Shown: one piece after another, positions 34,970-44,941 of the stretch | Layout: each line of letters starts with the position of its first letter | How positions within the stretch are numbered: the stretch's first letter is position 1 | Assembly: GCA_009809945.1 (NCBI GenBank) | Contig: WTPW01000708.1 | Coordinates: 42,439-106,438 of the forward strand | Length of the DNA stretch: 64,000 nucleotides | Source: Gigaspora margarita | Taxonomy: Eukaryota > Glomeromycota > Glomeromycetes > Diversisporales > Gigasporaceae | Direction of reading: 5' to 3' | The notes under the pieces: model-generated | What the model was told of the DNA's origin: nothing | The model's database searches: none | What the model saw: the letters and a program-made list of their open reading frames with translations, nothing else | Program-made: the position numbers and the translations under genes

Positions 34970-36170
34970 AGCTCACAACAAAATAGCACCTGGTGTGTCA
35001 GGAATCGAGTACATTCTTCTAAAGAAGGTTTCAGTAAAAACAACAAGAAACTTTATAAAATTTGCGAACATGGTCTTGGAAGAAGACAAATTTTCCAGAA
35101 AATAGAAGTTGGCACAGCTCTTTTTAATATCTAAAACTAATTTTTGGAAGTATAATCTAGAGTGCACAAGGCCCATTGCCTTGTTAGAAACATTTAGAAA
35201 AGTATTAACAAGAGTAATATATACAAGTCTTAATACAGAAATGAGAGAAATAGAAATTTTAAAAGGCACAAATTTCACTAGTCTCTTAGGCGAAAGTACA
35301 GCAACTCCTATCATATAATGAACGATATACTAGAAGAAGTGGCAAAAGTGTAGATCATATTCCAAGATATAAAAAAAGTATTTGACTCTGTGAGCATGTA
35401 TTCTTGAAGAAGGTACTAAAAAGTGTTAGGTTTTCAAGAAAGCTGATTAATTTTATTATAAGTATATTTTGAAATAGAAAATTAGTATAATAATAAAATT
35501 TGAAAATACAAGAACTTTTAAAGCAACTGACGAAATTGAGCAAGGTGAAGTTCTCTTAGCTCTAATGTAAAAAATTTTCTACAACTCGCTTCTGTGTATA
35601 ATTTAAAAAAAGAAGTTAGGATACAAAATATGTTTAAAAGGTTTAAATAGATATATAAATTGTGAAGGAGGTGTTAGAAATAATACAAATAGTAGTACTT
35701 GCGTATGCTGACGATACAACTTGGGTAACCAAAAACCAAGAAAATATACAAGAAACTATAAATATTGCAAAGAACTACTATTGTCTAAATGATATTGAAA
35801 TAAACCCTAACAAAACAGAGTTGATGGCAATGTGCCCAAAAAAGAAGAAAAACAAAGAAAAACCTTTTGTTTTAATTGGAGACCTAGCAATTAAAGTTTA
35901 TACTAAGAATCAAAAAGAAACAATACACTTCTTAGAAGTCTGGATTTCACTCAAAGAACAATAAAAAGTGGATATAGCAAAAGCAAAAAGGAAGTAAATT
36001 GTAAAATGGGACTACTAAAGTTCAAAAAATTATTTTTAGCTCAGATCATATATATTAACAATGCAATATTCATACCAATATTAGAATATAAACTAATATT
36101 ATCATATTTAACAAAAGAACAATGTGAAAAGGTATAGCAGCCTATTATATGCTTAGCCAATTAGAAAATA
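34970..36170 (+). pseudogene. LINE reverse transcriptase fragment
   Basis: The frames read NKAHNKIAPGVSGIEYILLK, then (35.1-35.3 kb) RPIALLETFRKVLTRVIY and LKGTNFTSLLGESTATPI, DIKKVFDSV (35.37 kb, motif with the first catalytic Asp), then LAYADDTTWVTKNQENIQET at 35.70-35.75 kb and INPNKTELMAMCPKKKK. YADD is the reverse-transcriptase catalytic box and is intact. Stops and frame changes separate the blocks, particularly between DIKKVFDSV and YADD. Then ILEYKLILSYLTKEQCEKV-like residues precede the insertion at 36178. The reverse-transcriptase call is firm; the protein is non-functional. Confidence 0.85.
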
Positions 36171-36177
36171 TCCATCC

Positions 36178-37488
36178 AGGGCCCCAAAATATACATAGAT
36201 AGACCAGGTTAATTATAAAATTACTAAAAATAAAAGGATCTGCAGAAAAAATTTCAAAAATAAGCAAAAAATTACTAAAAATAAAAAAGATCTGTATAAA
36301 AATCTTCAAAAATAAGCAAACTAATACCTGATCTATTTATATATATTTCAGGGTCCATTTGAAAAATAACTCTTTCCGCTGATCTCTATTTTATTATAAT
36401 TTTTACCCACATCCTATTTTTCAGTAGCTTAAATAAGAAAAAAACAGAGAAACTGTACACGAACGTTTTCTAACTATCGTCGTTCCTTATAGGGTATTTA
36501 CTCAAGTCCACTTAGTCTAAAAAACAATATTTGCTAAAATTTTTAAGTTTACACAAGCAACCTTGCCATAGCAAGGAAGCTAGTCGCTAGACAATTTTAC
36601 TTAAACCTCGCTTTCACGAGTACTATATACAATCAAATATATACATATGCTCTATCATTAGGGCCAAACGATATACAGGTTAATACACACACTTCACTCA
36701 ATATATATACAAGATAATCTCAAAAGGCAATATACAATACTACAAGACATACAAAATTTTATTCAAAAGTGGGCGTTCTAGCTCACCCCATCAAATGCAA
36801 CAATTACATCATTTTTGACAAAAATAGAAGGATCAACAAACTATACAACACAACACAAACAACAACACATCATTAATTACTAAACCTAACTGAACAACAA
36901 CAATTAACAACATGTTACCAATTACCGAAACTAAACGACCCCTAAAATAGATCGATAATATACTCCTGGCACATACTATCCATTACGACCACCATACTAT
37001 ACGATTACCGATAGCATTACATTCCTTCAAATATACTACAATGATAAGATATGTTCAGACTATACTATCCATTACGACTACCACAAGATATCGATTACAG
37101 ACCATATTACATTCTTTTAAATATATCACAATAAACCATCCTGTGTTTTCTTTCTATAAAGTAGCTCTTTGTAAAATAGATGTAGAAATTTTCATAGCAT
37201 AAGCTTGGTCTTTGATCCTATTTAGCTAAGAGCAGGCAATAGGCCTCTCTTGTCTTTTAAATTTTTCATTTAATATATATACTTTATTTCGCAGACTAAG
37301 AATAGCAATTGCTGCTCTTAGCGAGTATAGATCGTAGGTAAAGTAGCCTAAGTCTTAGTTTAAAAAAATTAATGTATAATATGTATTTAATGCATAAAAA
37401 TATATTATAACAATAAATAAACTGAGACAAGATCTTGCTTATAAAAAAAAAGAAAAAAAAAATATATATATATATATTTCAGGGTCCT
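36178..37488. mobile_element. AGGRCCC-end MITE with a LINE fragment nested inside
   Basis: The left end AGGGCCCCAAAATATACATA with GATAGACCAGG matches, inverted, the right end AGGACCCTGAAATATATATA. Flanks are ATCCATCC (36170-36177) and GTCTATCC (37489-37496), 6 of 8 identical. Without the nested retroelement the MITE is about 180 bp, like its relative at 43478-43668. It interrupts the LINE and is itself interrupted near its right end. Confidence 0.75.
36357..37468 (+). mobile_element. 5'-truncated second LINE copy nested in the MITE
   Basis: It is bounded by a 19-bp duplication TATATATATTTCAGGGTCC (36338-36356 and 37469-37487) that includes the MITE terminus. The 3' end reads GAGACAAGATCTTGCTTATA then an A-rich run, a variant of the LINE/RE1 tail. 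At 36.72-36.88 kb a frame includes YKILF-type and LQDIQNFIQKWAF, TPSNATITSFLTKIEG, NYTTQHKQQHIIN; this resembles the LINE region just after YADD. Insertion by target-primed reverse transcription is clear; the coding identity is moderate. Confidence 0.7.
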
Positions 37489-37499
37489 GTCTATCCCTT

Positions 37500-38930
37500 C
37501 AACTGCAACAAATGCAGTGCCAAAATACCTAAAGATGATAAATTTTAAAGGTTTTTGAAACCAGCTTATGGAGCATCAGGTCTTAGAATTGCTTATATAG
37601 CTAAATGAAAGAGGTACTGTAGAGAAAACAACTGTAATGAGGTTTAAACAAGGACAAAGAAAATTGGGCTCAAAAGAATGCATTCTCACAAATCAAGCAA
37701 TTCTAGATGAAAGGAATTATAAGATCAAAAATTTAGGCATAAGAGTATTGCAACAAGCAGCTCGTTTAGATATTTTAGTAGTAAACAGTAGCATTACAAC
37801 AAGCTAGAATATAAAAATACTCAAAGCAAATAATGACCATGCTATTAGGAGGCATCCATAAATAATGTTATGTACCCCTACATAGTAGCTCTTGACCCCT
37901 CTCTAGACTATATAAAAAAATTTTAAAAATCCATATGTTTATATATAAAATTTTACAAAAATTTGGATATATTATGACCCAGTAATCCAATCTGAATGAT
38001 TTTGGTACCATTCGATTCATCTCTATGAGATGAATCCAATGGTACCAAAATCATTTTATTAGACTACTGAATCAAGAGTTATTCACAAAAAACTATTGAT
38101 TTTATAGTAATTTTATAAGAAAACATAATAACCAATAGTATTTTGTTAATAAAACGTGATCCAGTGATCCAAATCAAATAATTTTGGTGCCATTCGAATC
38201 CTCTCCTCGAAATGATTCGAATGGTACCAAAATCATCCAATTTGGACTTCTGGATCAAGTTTTAGACAAATTTTTATAAAAAAATTATGTTATATTTTTT
38301 TGATCACTCTTTTTACTATTGAAAAAATCGTTATATTTTGGGGACCCCCTCAAATATAATATTATTTATGGATGCCTCTTTAGGAACATGTTATAGAATA
38401 AGCAGATTCACTACAAAACATCAAGTTTAGAGAATTTAGATCTAATCTGGGCATTACAATTAATGCTAGAAGATGGTATGACTATATACATATGGAAACA
38501 ACTTAAGATAGTTCAAAAAACTAATTTGTAAAAAAAGTAGCAAATTGGTTCAAAGTACTAGAAAATGAGATGATCGAATGCTATGAACTAAAAAAAGTTA
38601 AACCAGCTTACAAGATCAGCGATTATAATTAGAATTGCTGTACTTCTTATATAGTAGATATAGAAGCAGACTAAAGAAAAAGAGAATAGATGATTTGGCA
38701 AGACCCTAATAGCAAGGAGTTAGAAATTGGTAAAGTGTGAAAAAAAATAAAAAAAATTATAGAAGTAGAAAAATATACCGGTAAGCTGATGAATTTGTTA
38801 GTATTAAATAAAAAGCAAAATTATTAAAACCAAGAAATGATTTTAGTAATATACATAGAGAGCAAATACCTCTTGGTAATATAACAAATTTGGTCAAAAA
38901 GACAAAAATAGGCTCGCAACTACTTTTTGA
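37500..38930 (+). pseudogene. LINE connecting region, split by a MITE
   Basis: The frames give MRFKQGQRKLGSKECILTNQ, AILDERNYKIKNLGIRVLQQ and ILKANNDHAI up to 37847. They continue, after removal of the MITE at 37848-38379, as RNML-stop-NKQIHYKTSSLE and WALQLMLEDGMTIYIWKQL. Further fragments (KEKENR, IIEVEKYTGKLMN) reach 38.93 kb. This segment lies between reverse transcriptase and RNase H; no enzymatic motif is evident. Confidence 0.6.
37848..38379. mobile_element. H1 TIR element inserted in the LINE, TTA duplication
   Basis: The ends GGAGGCATCCATAAATAATG and, inverted, AGAGGCATCCATAAATAATA are flanked by TTA at 37845-37847 and 38380-38382. Orientation is opposite to the 22918 copy. Excision with one TTA rejoins the LINE reading frame across the junction. 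Confidence 0.9.
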
Positions 38931-38937
38931 TATCAGT

Positions 38938-40078
38938 CAGCTGATATGTCACATGAAAATTTTTTACAAATAAAATTTATAAAAAAAATATATAAAATTA
39001 CTATAAGCTTTGATTTTATAATGTTTTTTCTCCTACATATTAACTTAAAATTAAATTTTTCAGGAATATAGAACAAGAAGAAAAGAAAAAAATAAGCTTA
39101 AAAAGCAGATTAAAATTTCACAGTTTTTGCAAAAACTTCGCCAAAAACAAATATTTACTGATTTTAAAATGAAAAGCATATGTAAAAACATGCTCTGAAC
39201 AACTTTACTTAGGCGACGAAAGTAGGTTACCTTGTAAGAAAAGTGGGTTATCTATGTACTAAAGTTAAAATTTATCATTTTTCTTGATTGAACTTTTTTT
39301 TCTTATTAGATACCCTACTTTGGGCTCTTAAGCAAAGTTGTTCGGCATGTAATTTTACATCACATTTAAAGTTAAACACGCTTTTTGGACCTTTTACTAG
39401 TAAAAAATAGGGTTAAAGTTAGAAAAAATTTTTTTTCTAGTAAAAGGTCCGAAAAGTGCGTTTCAACCTTAGATATGATGTAAAATTACATGCTAAACAA
39501 CTTTGCTTAAGAGCCCAAAGTAGGTTATCTAATAAGGGCCGTGTCATTAATCATCTGATTATTTTTTATCAAAGGCCTACTCCCCTTCCTCTTCTTTAAT
39601 ATATATATAGTCAGGTTCTTATATATAATTTCAACTTTTTTTACCCCCTCCTCCCCCTAAAAAATCATCTGATTTTTGTCACTCCCCTAAGAAAAAAAAG
39701 TTCAATCAAGAAAAATGATAAATTTTAACTTTAGTACATAGATAACCCACTTTTCTTACAAGGTAACCTACTTCTGTCGCCTAAGTAAAGTTGTTCAGAG
39801 CATGTTTTTATATATGCTTCTTATCTTAAAATTGGTAAATATTTGTTTTTGGCGAAGTTACATTTTCGTTTTGTGCAAAAACAGTGAAATTTTAATTTGA
39901 TTTTTAAGCTCAATTTTTTCTTCTTCTCTTGTTCTATATTCCCAAAAAATTTAATTTTAAGTTAATATGTAGAGGAAAAAACATCATGAAATCAAAGCTT
40001 ATAGTAATTTTATATGTTTTTTTTATAAATTTATATATAACAAAAAACTCAGTTATAAATAGTATGACAAATTGGTTG
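38938..40078. mobile_element. 1.1-kb foldback element in the LINE
   Basis: The ends ATATCAGTCAGCTGATATGT and, inverted, ATATCAGTCAACCAATTTGT start two arms of about 500 bp that are reverse complements of each other (CTCTGAACAACTTTACTTAG, GTGGGTTATCTATGTACTAA, CTTTGGGCTCTTAAGCAAAG). The centre is near 39425. It carries a second-order insert (39536-39687). The open frames at about 39930-40160 are shadows of the right arm. The same arm sequence is found at 25404-25690 and within 57777-61424. Confidence 0.85.
39536..39687. mobile_element. 152-bp H2 MITE nested in the foldback, TAA duplication
   Basis: The ends GGGCCGTGTCATTAATCATC and, inverted, GGGGAGTGACAAAAATCAGA are flanked by TAA at 39533-39535 and 39688-39690. 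Removing the element and one TAA leaves TTATCTAATAAGAAAAAAAA, the exact complement of the other foldback arm. Confidence 0.92.
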
Positions 40079-40169
40079 ACTGATATACAATCTTTGGAGA
40101 AAAGCTGGGAACAAGAAGGTACAAAAGAATCAATCTTAGCAAGAGAGGTTTGAAGAATCAATGAAGCAG

Positions 40170-40770
40170 AAACTTGAAAATAAAGTGTAATAGTTGGAAA
40201 AAATATTGTATAGATAGAGTTGTTAAAGAGGTAGAAACTAAAGATAACTTAGAGAAAATGCTAATACAAAACCAACAAATAAATAGTTTTCTATATTATA
40301 CAGATAGCTCACTCAGTTCAGAGAAAAAGAGAGATAAAATGAAGATAGGATATGGGATAGTACAGGTAGATAAAGAGGAGTTTGTTGTTAGAAAGTTTGT
40401 ATATACAATGAAAAAGTGGTTTTTATTAACAAGAGTGAAACTGGTAGCTATATTAGTAGCACTGTTAATAACTCCAAACGAGTAAAACCTGGAAATAAGA
40501 ACAAATAGTAAAGCTACAATACTTGCAATCAAGAAGAATCTTAGAATATCAAGCACTAGAAAATAACTAAAAATAAAAACTATAGTCTAACTGCAATGAT
40601 AACTGAAATAATTCAAACAAAAAATATAAAAGTGCAATGGACCAAGGTTAAGGATTATTTAGATGACAAGTTCAATGAAATGGTAAATAAAGAAACCAAA
40701 AAAGGTGCCAATGGCTTTAAATACCTTGCTCTTCAAGCAGATAATATATGGTCTTTTAAGATAAAATATG
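40170..40770 (+). pseudogene. LINE RNase H domain fragment
   Basis: The frame contains INSFLYYTDSSLSSEKK (first acidic motif, YTDSS for the usual TDGS), GYGIVQVDKEE, then after stops SKATILAIKKNLRIS and IKVQWTKVKDYLDDKFNEMV, where an HxxxxxND-like motif would lie (here KDYLDDKFNE). The family role is removal of the RNA strand during retrotransposition. The His of the usual GH motif appears replaced by Tyr, and several stops are present, so it is inactive. Confidence 0.7.
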
Positions 40771-41372
40771 CTTAGAAAAAAAAGTTTATAGAAAAACTAA
40801 TTCGTTCATTTATCAAAATGCTCACAAAGTTGGTCGACAAGGTAGAATGACTTTTGTACACGAAAATACAATCCAACTCATCAAGAGCACAATAGCTTAC
40901 AACATTGGCCAATCTTTTATAAACTACTCAAAAGTAGAAAAAGAATCTAAAATTATACTTTTAGAGAAAATACTATTCAGTTATTTGAACTTAGATATAT
41001 AAACAATCTGTTACTGGTGCTCGAAGTGCTAATAGAAGAAAGCCAGAGGTTTATCATACCTCAACATACATACTATGTAAGAAAAAAAGTAAAACAACAG
41101 AGCATCTTGTAAGCTGTAAGATATCAGTAAACTTATTAAAAGATATGAAAGAACACTGCATAGAAATAAGCCTAAAGAGCTATGAAGAGATTAAAAACTT
41201 GAAGAAAACAAAAGAGACCATTCTTGTGAGTTTGGGAAAAGACATTACAAAAGACAAATTAAGAAAAAAAAAAAGATGGATACGGGTATTAATAAAAATT
41301 GAAGATTATAATGAGATAAGACCACTTTTTAATTCAAATAAGCAAACCACAAAGTTTATGATCACTCTATAG
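40771..41372 (+). pseudogene. LINE C-terminal Cys/His region
   Basis: The frames read VGRQGRMTFVHENTIQLIKS, TICYWCSKC, TTEHLVSCKISVNLL and then MKEHCIEISLKSYEEIKNL with LRKKKRWIRVLIK. The CxxC...H....C arrangement resembles the zinc-binding region that follows RNase H in many LINEs. The last frame (41145-41372) ends at TAG. The function is inferred from position. Confidence 0.55.
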
Positions 41373-42072
41373 AAAGTGTAAATTGAGTTTGTACATGATA
41401 GAATATGAGTTGCACAATGCAAATTATTAAATAAATAGAAAAAGAAACATAAAATTGGAGTTAAAGAGAAATGAATAGCAAGAAAAAAAAAATCAGAAAA
41501 AACAAAATAGAAGCTAAGTTAAAAAAAAAAAAAAAAAAAAAGAAGAAGAAGCAAAGAGAAACAAAAAAAAGCCGTCTTGGCATAAAGTATAAGAGATAGT
41601 TAAAAAAGAGATGGATAGCTGGATCAATAATGATCAGTAGATAACATAGTAGAAATTGTAATTGGTAGTTTCGATGGGCCATGAACAGTGATGTAAATTG
41701 GATTCGCACAGTAGGCGCAGTGCATATAGATTTAAATTTGCACATATATCGGGGCTTCTCGTATATATAACATGCATATAATTTTTTTTTTATGTATTTT
41801 TTTTTTTGCATTTGCACGAATAAAAATTTTTTGAATTTAAAACACTGGCCGTAAGAACCTTTTACTAAAATATTATAATATCTAGTTCATAGATATGTAA
41901 TATAAAGAAAATCTTACTATAGCAAGTTGCACATAGATGTTCTTTGAACAATCAGATGAGCTAATATTTGTAAATTAGGTAGTAAAAAGATTTCTTTTTA
42001 TATAATTTTTGTACTAAGTTTGTTAGTTCAAATCCTAATAAAATATAAGCAAGACTGCCGAATAAAAAAAAA
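41373..42072 (+). mobile_element. LINE 3' untranslated region and A-tail
   Basis: A-rich sequence with long A-runs (41465-41570) is followed, after a MITE, by GTTAGTTCAAATCCTAATAA and the AAGCAAGACTGCCGAAT tail. The AGTTCAAATCC piece matches a tRNA B-box-like consensus. The same terminal stretch ends RE1 copies a, b and e. Confidence 0.7.
41686..41847. mobile_element. hAT-like MITE in the LINE 3' region (tentative)
   Basis: The ends CAGTGATGTAAATT and, inverted, CAGTGTTTTAAATT are flanked by GCCATGAA and GCCGTAAG, 5 of 8 identical with the differences all transitions. It is 162 bp with inner GCACAG/TTTGCAC motifs. Confidence 0.5.
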
Positions 42073-42129
42073 ATGCATTTTTGCTCATATTTATTTTAAA
42101 AATTAAAAAAATTAAAAGAATATATACTG

Positions 42130-42320
42130 AAATAATATATTTTTTAGTGTAGAACAAGTTTACTTAGAACTCAAATTTATTATTCATTAGTAAAATTTTG
42201 CATAATACAGAATTTTCTATATTTTTATTAATAAAAATATAAATAATTCTGTATTATGCAAAATTTTACTAATGAAATATAACTTTGGGCACTAAATAAA
42301 CTTTTTTAGTATGCAAAAAT
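42130..42320. repeat. Palindrome with TTTTGCATAATACAGAATT arms
   Basis: Two arms, AGTAAAATTTTGCATAATAC and its complement, are centred near 42222 and extended outward by AACAAGTTTACTTAG / CTAAATAAACTTTTTTAG. A third partial arm lies at 42950-43000, beyond the SINE. Confidence 0.75.
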
Positions 42321-42324
42321 ATAT

Positions 42325-42910
42325 ATTTTTTTTCTTCACTTCTAATCCCAACGATATATACCACCAACTATTAGACCAAATATTTTTACGTTAATGGGGT
42401 GCAGTTACCAAGGCTTCTACTTGTGGTCAGGCCGTATCCAAACCAACTTTGTAGTAAGGGCATATTCCTTAAACCACTACCACTAACCAGTGTTGTACAT
42501 TTTGGCTGCCCATAGCCTTTTTTGGCTTGTCTACATCCAAAATTGTCCAAACATCCAAGATTGTCCAAAGCTTGTTTAGGCTTTAATAATTAATAAATCT
42601 ATCTAAAAAATATATAACTATATATTTTTTTAGATGCTGAACACATTCTAGTTAAAATTAAAATAGGTTATCTTAATAAAATTTTAAGTGATTTTACTTT
42701 ATTTAATTGTTCAAAATTGTCCAAAATTGTTCAAATCATTGTCCAAAGCTATCCCATGACAACACTGCCACTAACCATCCAACCCAACAATTGTATACAC
42801 TTATAGTGCTCCATTTAATTTTGCCATTCATAGGACTTGAACTGGCAACCTTATGCTTGAAACAGTTATTGTTCTGGGAGTACAACTACTACACTATTGA
42901 TCCACAGGAC
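42325..42910 (-). mobile_element. tRNA-headed SINE with a nested hAT MITE
   Basis: This minus-strand element is flanked by GTATGCAAAAATATAT (42309-42324) and GTATGCAAAAATACAT (42911-42926), 15 of 16 identical. Its head contains an A-box-like TAGTGTAGTAGTTGTACT (42879-42896) and a B-box-like AGTTCAAGTCC (42833-42843), correctly spaced for RNA polymerase III. It ends in AGTGAAGAAAAAAAA. Without the nested MITE the SINE is about 298 bp. It depends on a LINE for movement. Confidence 0.88.
42488..42767. mobile_element. hAT MITE with CAGTGTTGT ends, duplication CCACTAAC
   Basis: The termini CAGTGTTGTACAT and ATGACAACACTG (inverted CAGTGTTGTCAT) are bounded by a perfect 8-bp duplication CCACTAAC at 42480-42487 and 42768-42775. 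It is 280 bp, with repeated ATTGTCCAAA motifs near both ends. It lies inside the SINE and so post-dates it. Truncated relatives are at 25745 and 34335. Confidence 0.93.
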
Positions 42911-43019
42911 GTATGCAAAAATACATTATTTTAGTATATAATTATATTTTAAATATGTTTATTTAGAGCCCAAAATTATAATCTATTAGTAAAATTTTGA
43001 TAAAAATTTTTTTAAAATT

Positions 43020-43105
43020 ATCCAATCAGAATCATTTTATGTAGAGAGGGGTACCCCCTTGATAAAAAGATATTACGTAATATCTGTTAGCGTTCTACTT
43101 GTTAA
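43020..43105. mobile_element. Right-end fragment of the TATTACGTAATA MITE family
   Basis: ATGTAGAGAGGGGTACCCCC and TTGATAAAAAGATATTACGT with AATATCTGTTAGCG match the right part of the element at 32095-32250. The left arm is absent. Confidence 0.55.
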
Positions 43106-43134
43106 GTATATATCTTGTACCATATAAAGTTTTT

Positions 43135-43270
43135 AATAATATTAGGAAATTTTTTAAACAGATACTGATCGATATATAACAGTTAATCATTTTATATTGA
43201 TTAAAAAATAGTGATATATATTAATTAACTGATTAAAAAATTGATATATATCTATAATCGAAGACATCAA
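43135..43270. mobile_element. ATCGAT-end element fragment (copy D)
   Basis: The stretch from TTAGGAAATTTTTTAAACAG to ATATATCTATAATCGA resembles the first 120 bp of copies A and C (GATCGATATATAACAGTTAA). It is a terminal fragment only. Confidence 0.55.
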
Positions 43271-43322
43271 TAAAAAAGGTACAAATATTTTTAGTAACTT
43301 TTTTAAAATTTTAAGGTAGAGG

Positions 43323-43463
43323 CAGGGTTGGCAATAGAGCTTAATGGAGCCCAATAGAGCTGCGAATGGAGCCAATGAAGTTCTGAATGGAGCCAATAGA
43401 TACTAGTTTTTTGATCTCCATTTGCACAACCATTGAGCTCTATTGGCTCCATTGCCAACCCTG
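43323..43463. mobile_element. Palindromic hAT-like MITE with CAGGGTTGGCAA ends
   Basis: The inverted ends CAGGGTTGGCAATAGAGCTT and CAGGGTTGGCAATGGAGCCA are flanked by GGTAGAGG and AGTAGGGG, 6 of 8 identical. It is 141 bp and almost wholly made of CAATAGAGC/AATGGAGCC units, so it folds into a long hairpin. Confidence 0.8.
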
Positions 43464-43477
43464 AGTAGGGGGTATAT

Positions 43478-43668
43478 AGGACCCTGAGCTATATATAGAT
43501 AGGTGACAATTTGTTTTTGCTTATTTTTGACCATTTTTGTATAGATCTTTTCTATATTTAGTAATATTAATGCTTATTTTTGACTATTTTTTGCAGATTC
43601 TTTCTATTTTTAGTAATATATTAAGATTTTGTAAAATTGTTAGCTGTTCATAGATTGCTCAGGGTTCT
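43478..43668. mobile_element. AGGACCC-end MITE, perfect duplication GGGTATAT
   Basis: The ends AGGACCCTGAGCTATATATA and, inverted, AGAACCCTGAGCAATCTATG are bounded by GGGTATAT at 43470-43477 and 43669-43676. The duplication overlaps the flank of the neighbouring MITE by two bases, so the two inserted essentially side by side. Internal motifs TTTTTGACTATTTTT and TTTTTAGTAATAT are shared with 36178. Confidence 0.9.
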
Positions 43669-43904
43669 GGGTATATTGATCATTTTTTATATGATTTTTG
43701 TGTTACTATTTTTTCTTTTGAATATTAAAAAATATTTTCTTTATAAACTGTTTTCAAAAATTAATTAAAATTTGTAGAATAGGTTTTTCTAATTTTAATT
43801 GTAGCAAAATCATCAAAATTGGGTAGATATTTATCGAGATACATGTATTTAAAGTTTAGATATTATTTTGTTATATGATGATCATATTAATGGGAATATA
43901 ATTT

Positions 43905-44703
43905 TGTCACACTTGCGATATGTCGCACCCCTGATTCGACCAATCAAATCGCTTGAATTTGTAGGCAAAAAAATTTTTTTAAAAATTAAAGTTTTTACTT
44001 AAAAAGTATAAAAAATATATATAATAGCATACCATATAACATAAAATTTTATTCTAAACAACTTTTTCTAAGTTAAAAAGATAGATTGTCTTAGTAAAAA
44101 AAGATGTTTTATAAGAAAAAAACAAAAATTTCAAAAGTTAACATATATAAAATGTTTTTTTTTACTAAAACAATCTACAATCTACCTTTTTGACTTAGAA
44201 AATGTTGTTTAGTATAAAATATTGCATATAATACTTAAACATAAATATAGATTAAACTAGGAAAACAGACACTATTAATGTCCAGAGCTAGGAATTTATT
44301 TTTTGGCTATTAGTTAAAAATAAAACAGATTAATTAGATAAATTAACAATCATCAGATCTAAAAATAGATGCGGACAAATCACACACAAAATTTGGTCTA
44401 TCACTACACTATAGATCGTCCTTCGCTACGCTCCGGACAATTAGTAAAAAAAAAGTTCTATACGTGCTAACATTGGAAATTTTTGTTTTTTCTTATAAAA
44501 TATCGTTTTTATTAAGATAATCTATCTTTGTAACTTAGAAAAAGTTGTTCTGAATAAAATTTTACACTATATATCTAGTTATCGCTTATTTATTCTTATA
44601 TTTTACTAGTAGAATTTTTAGTTTTTTTAAAAAATTTTTGTCTACAAAATCAGGTAATTTGATTGGTCAAATCACGGAGGTGTGACATGTCGCAGGTGCA
44701 ACA
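43905..44703. mobile_element. 800-bp TIR element with TGCGACATGTCGCAC-type ends
   Basis: Terminal inverted repeats of about 50 bp pair (GTCACACTTGCGATATGTCG, CACCCCTGATTCGACCAATC) with the right end GATTGGTCAAATCACGGAGG, TGTGACATGTCGCAGGTGCA. Inner arms (TCTAAGTTAAAAAGATAGAT) are also inverted. A smaller element lies near the centre. There is no open frame and no clear target duplication. Confidence 0.8.
44278..44442. mobile_element. Nested small TIR element (GTCCRGAGC ends)
   Basis: The left AATGTCCAGAGCTAGG and right CGCTACGCTCCGGACAATT are inverted, with the right end also holding the compact palindrome GTCCTTCGCTACGCTCCGGAC in part. It is about 165 bp within the 43905-44703 element. Target duplication uncertain. 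Confidence 0.55.
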
Positions 44704-44941
44704 AATTTCTTATTCTCTTAATTAATAATCTTGTATAACTCCAGAAAATTTGGAGGCTCCCCGAAAACTTTACAATATATACAAGTATATTTTTTTTAAA
44801 CTTTTTATTTGTTAAAATTTTTACTACTATAAAGAACATAATCCAATCTATTTACTACAAAAATTTGATAAAGATTAATTGTAATATTAAAAGGTTTTAT
44901 TAGTAGCATATTTCTATTTTTTGTAAAAATCATGTTGTGAC

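Larger units (their letters stand above)
34940..42072 (+). mobile_element. LINE (non-LTR retrotransposon) with RNase H, disrupted
   Basis: Plus-strand protein fragments appear in retrotransposon order: reverse transcriptase (34.97-36.1 kb), a connecting region (37.5-38.9 kb), RNase H (40.2-40.77 kb) and a Cys/His tail (40.9-41.3 kb). The end is GTTCAAATCCTAATAAAATA, TAAGCAAGACTGCCGAAT and an A-run at 42061-42072. Fungal Tad/I-like LINEs typically carry a C-terminal RNase H. The element is interrupted by insertions at 36178-37488, 37848-38379, 38938-40078 and 41686-41847. Many stops and frameshifts show it is dead. The 5' end and ORF1 are not identified, so the start is approximate. Confidence 0.85.

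Noticed and set aside
34973..35314. 113-codon minus-strand frame
   Set aside because: It is the antisense shadow of the LINE reverse transcriptase, whose plus-strand motifs are clear.
39929..40161. Opposing frames at the right arm of the foldback
   Set aside because: They overlap the palindrome arm; only the last part joins the LINE coding sequence.
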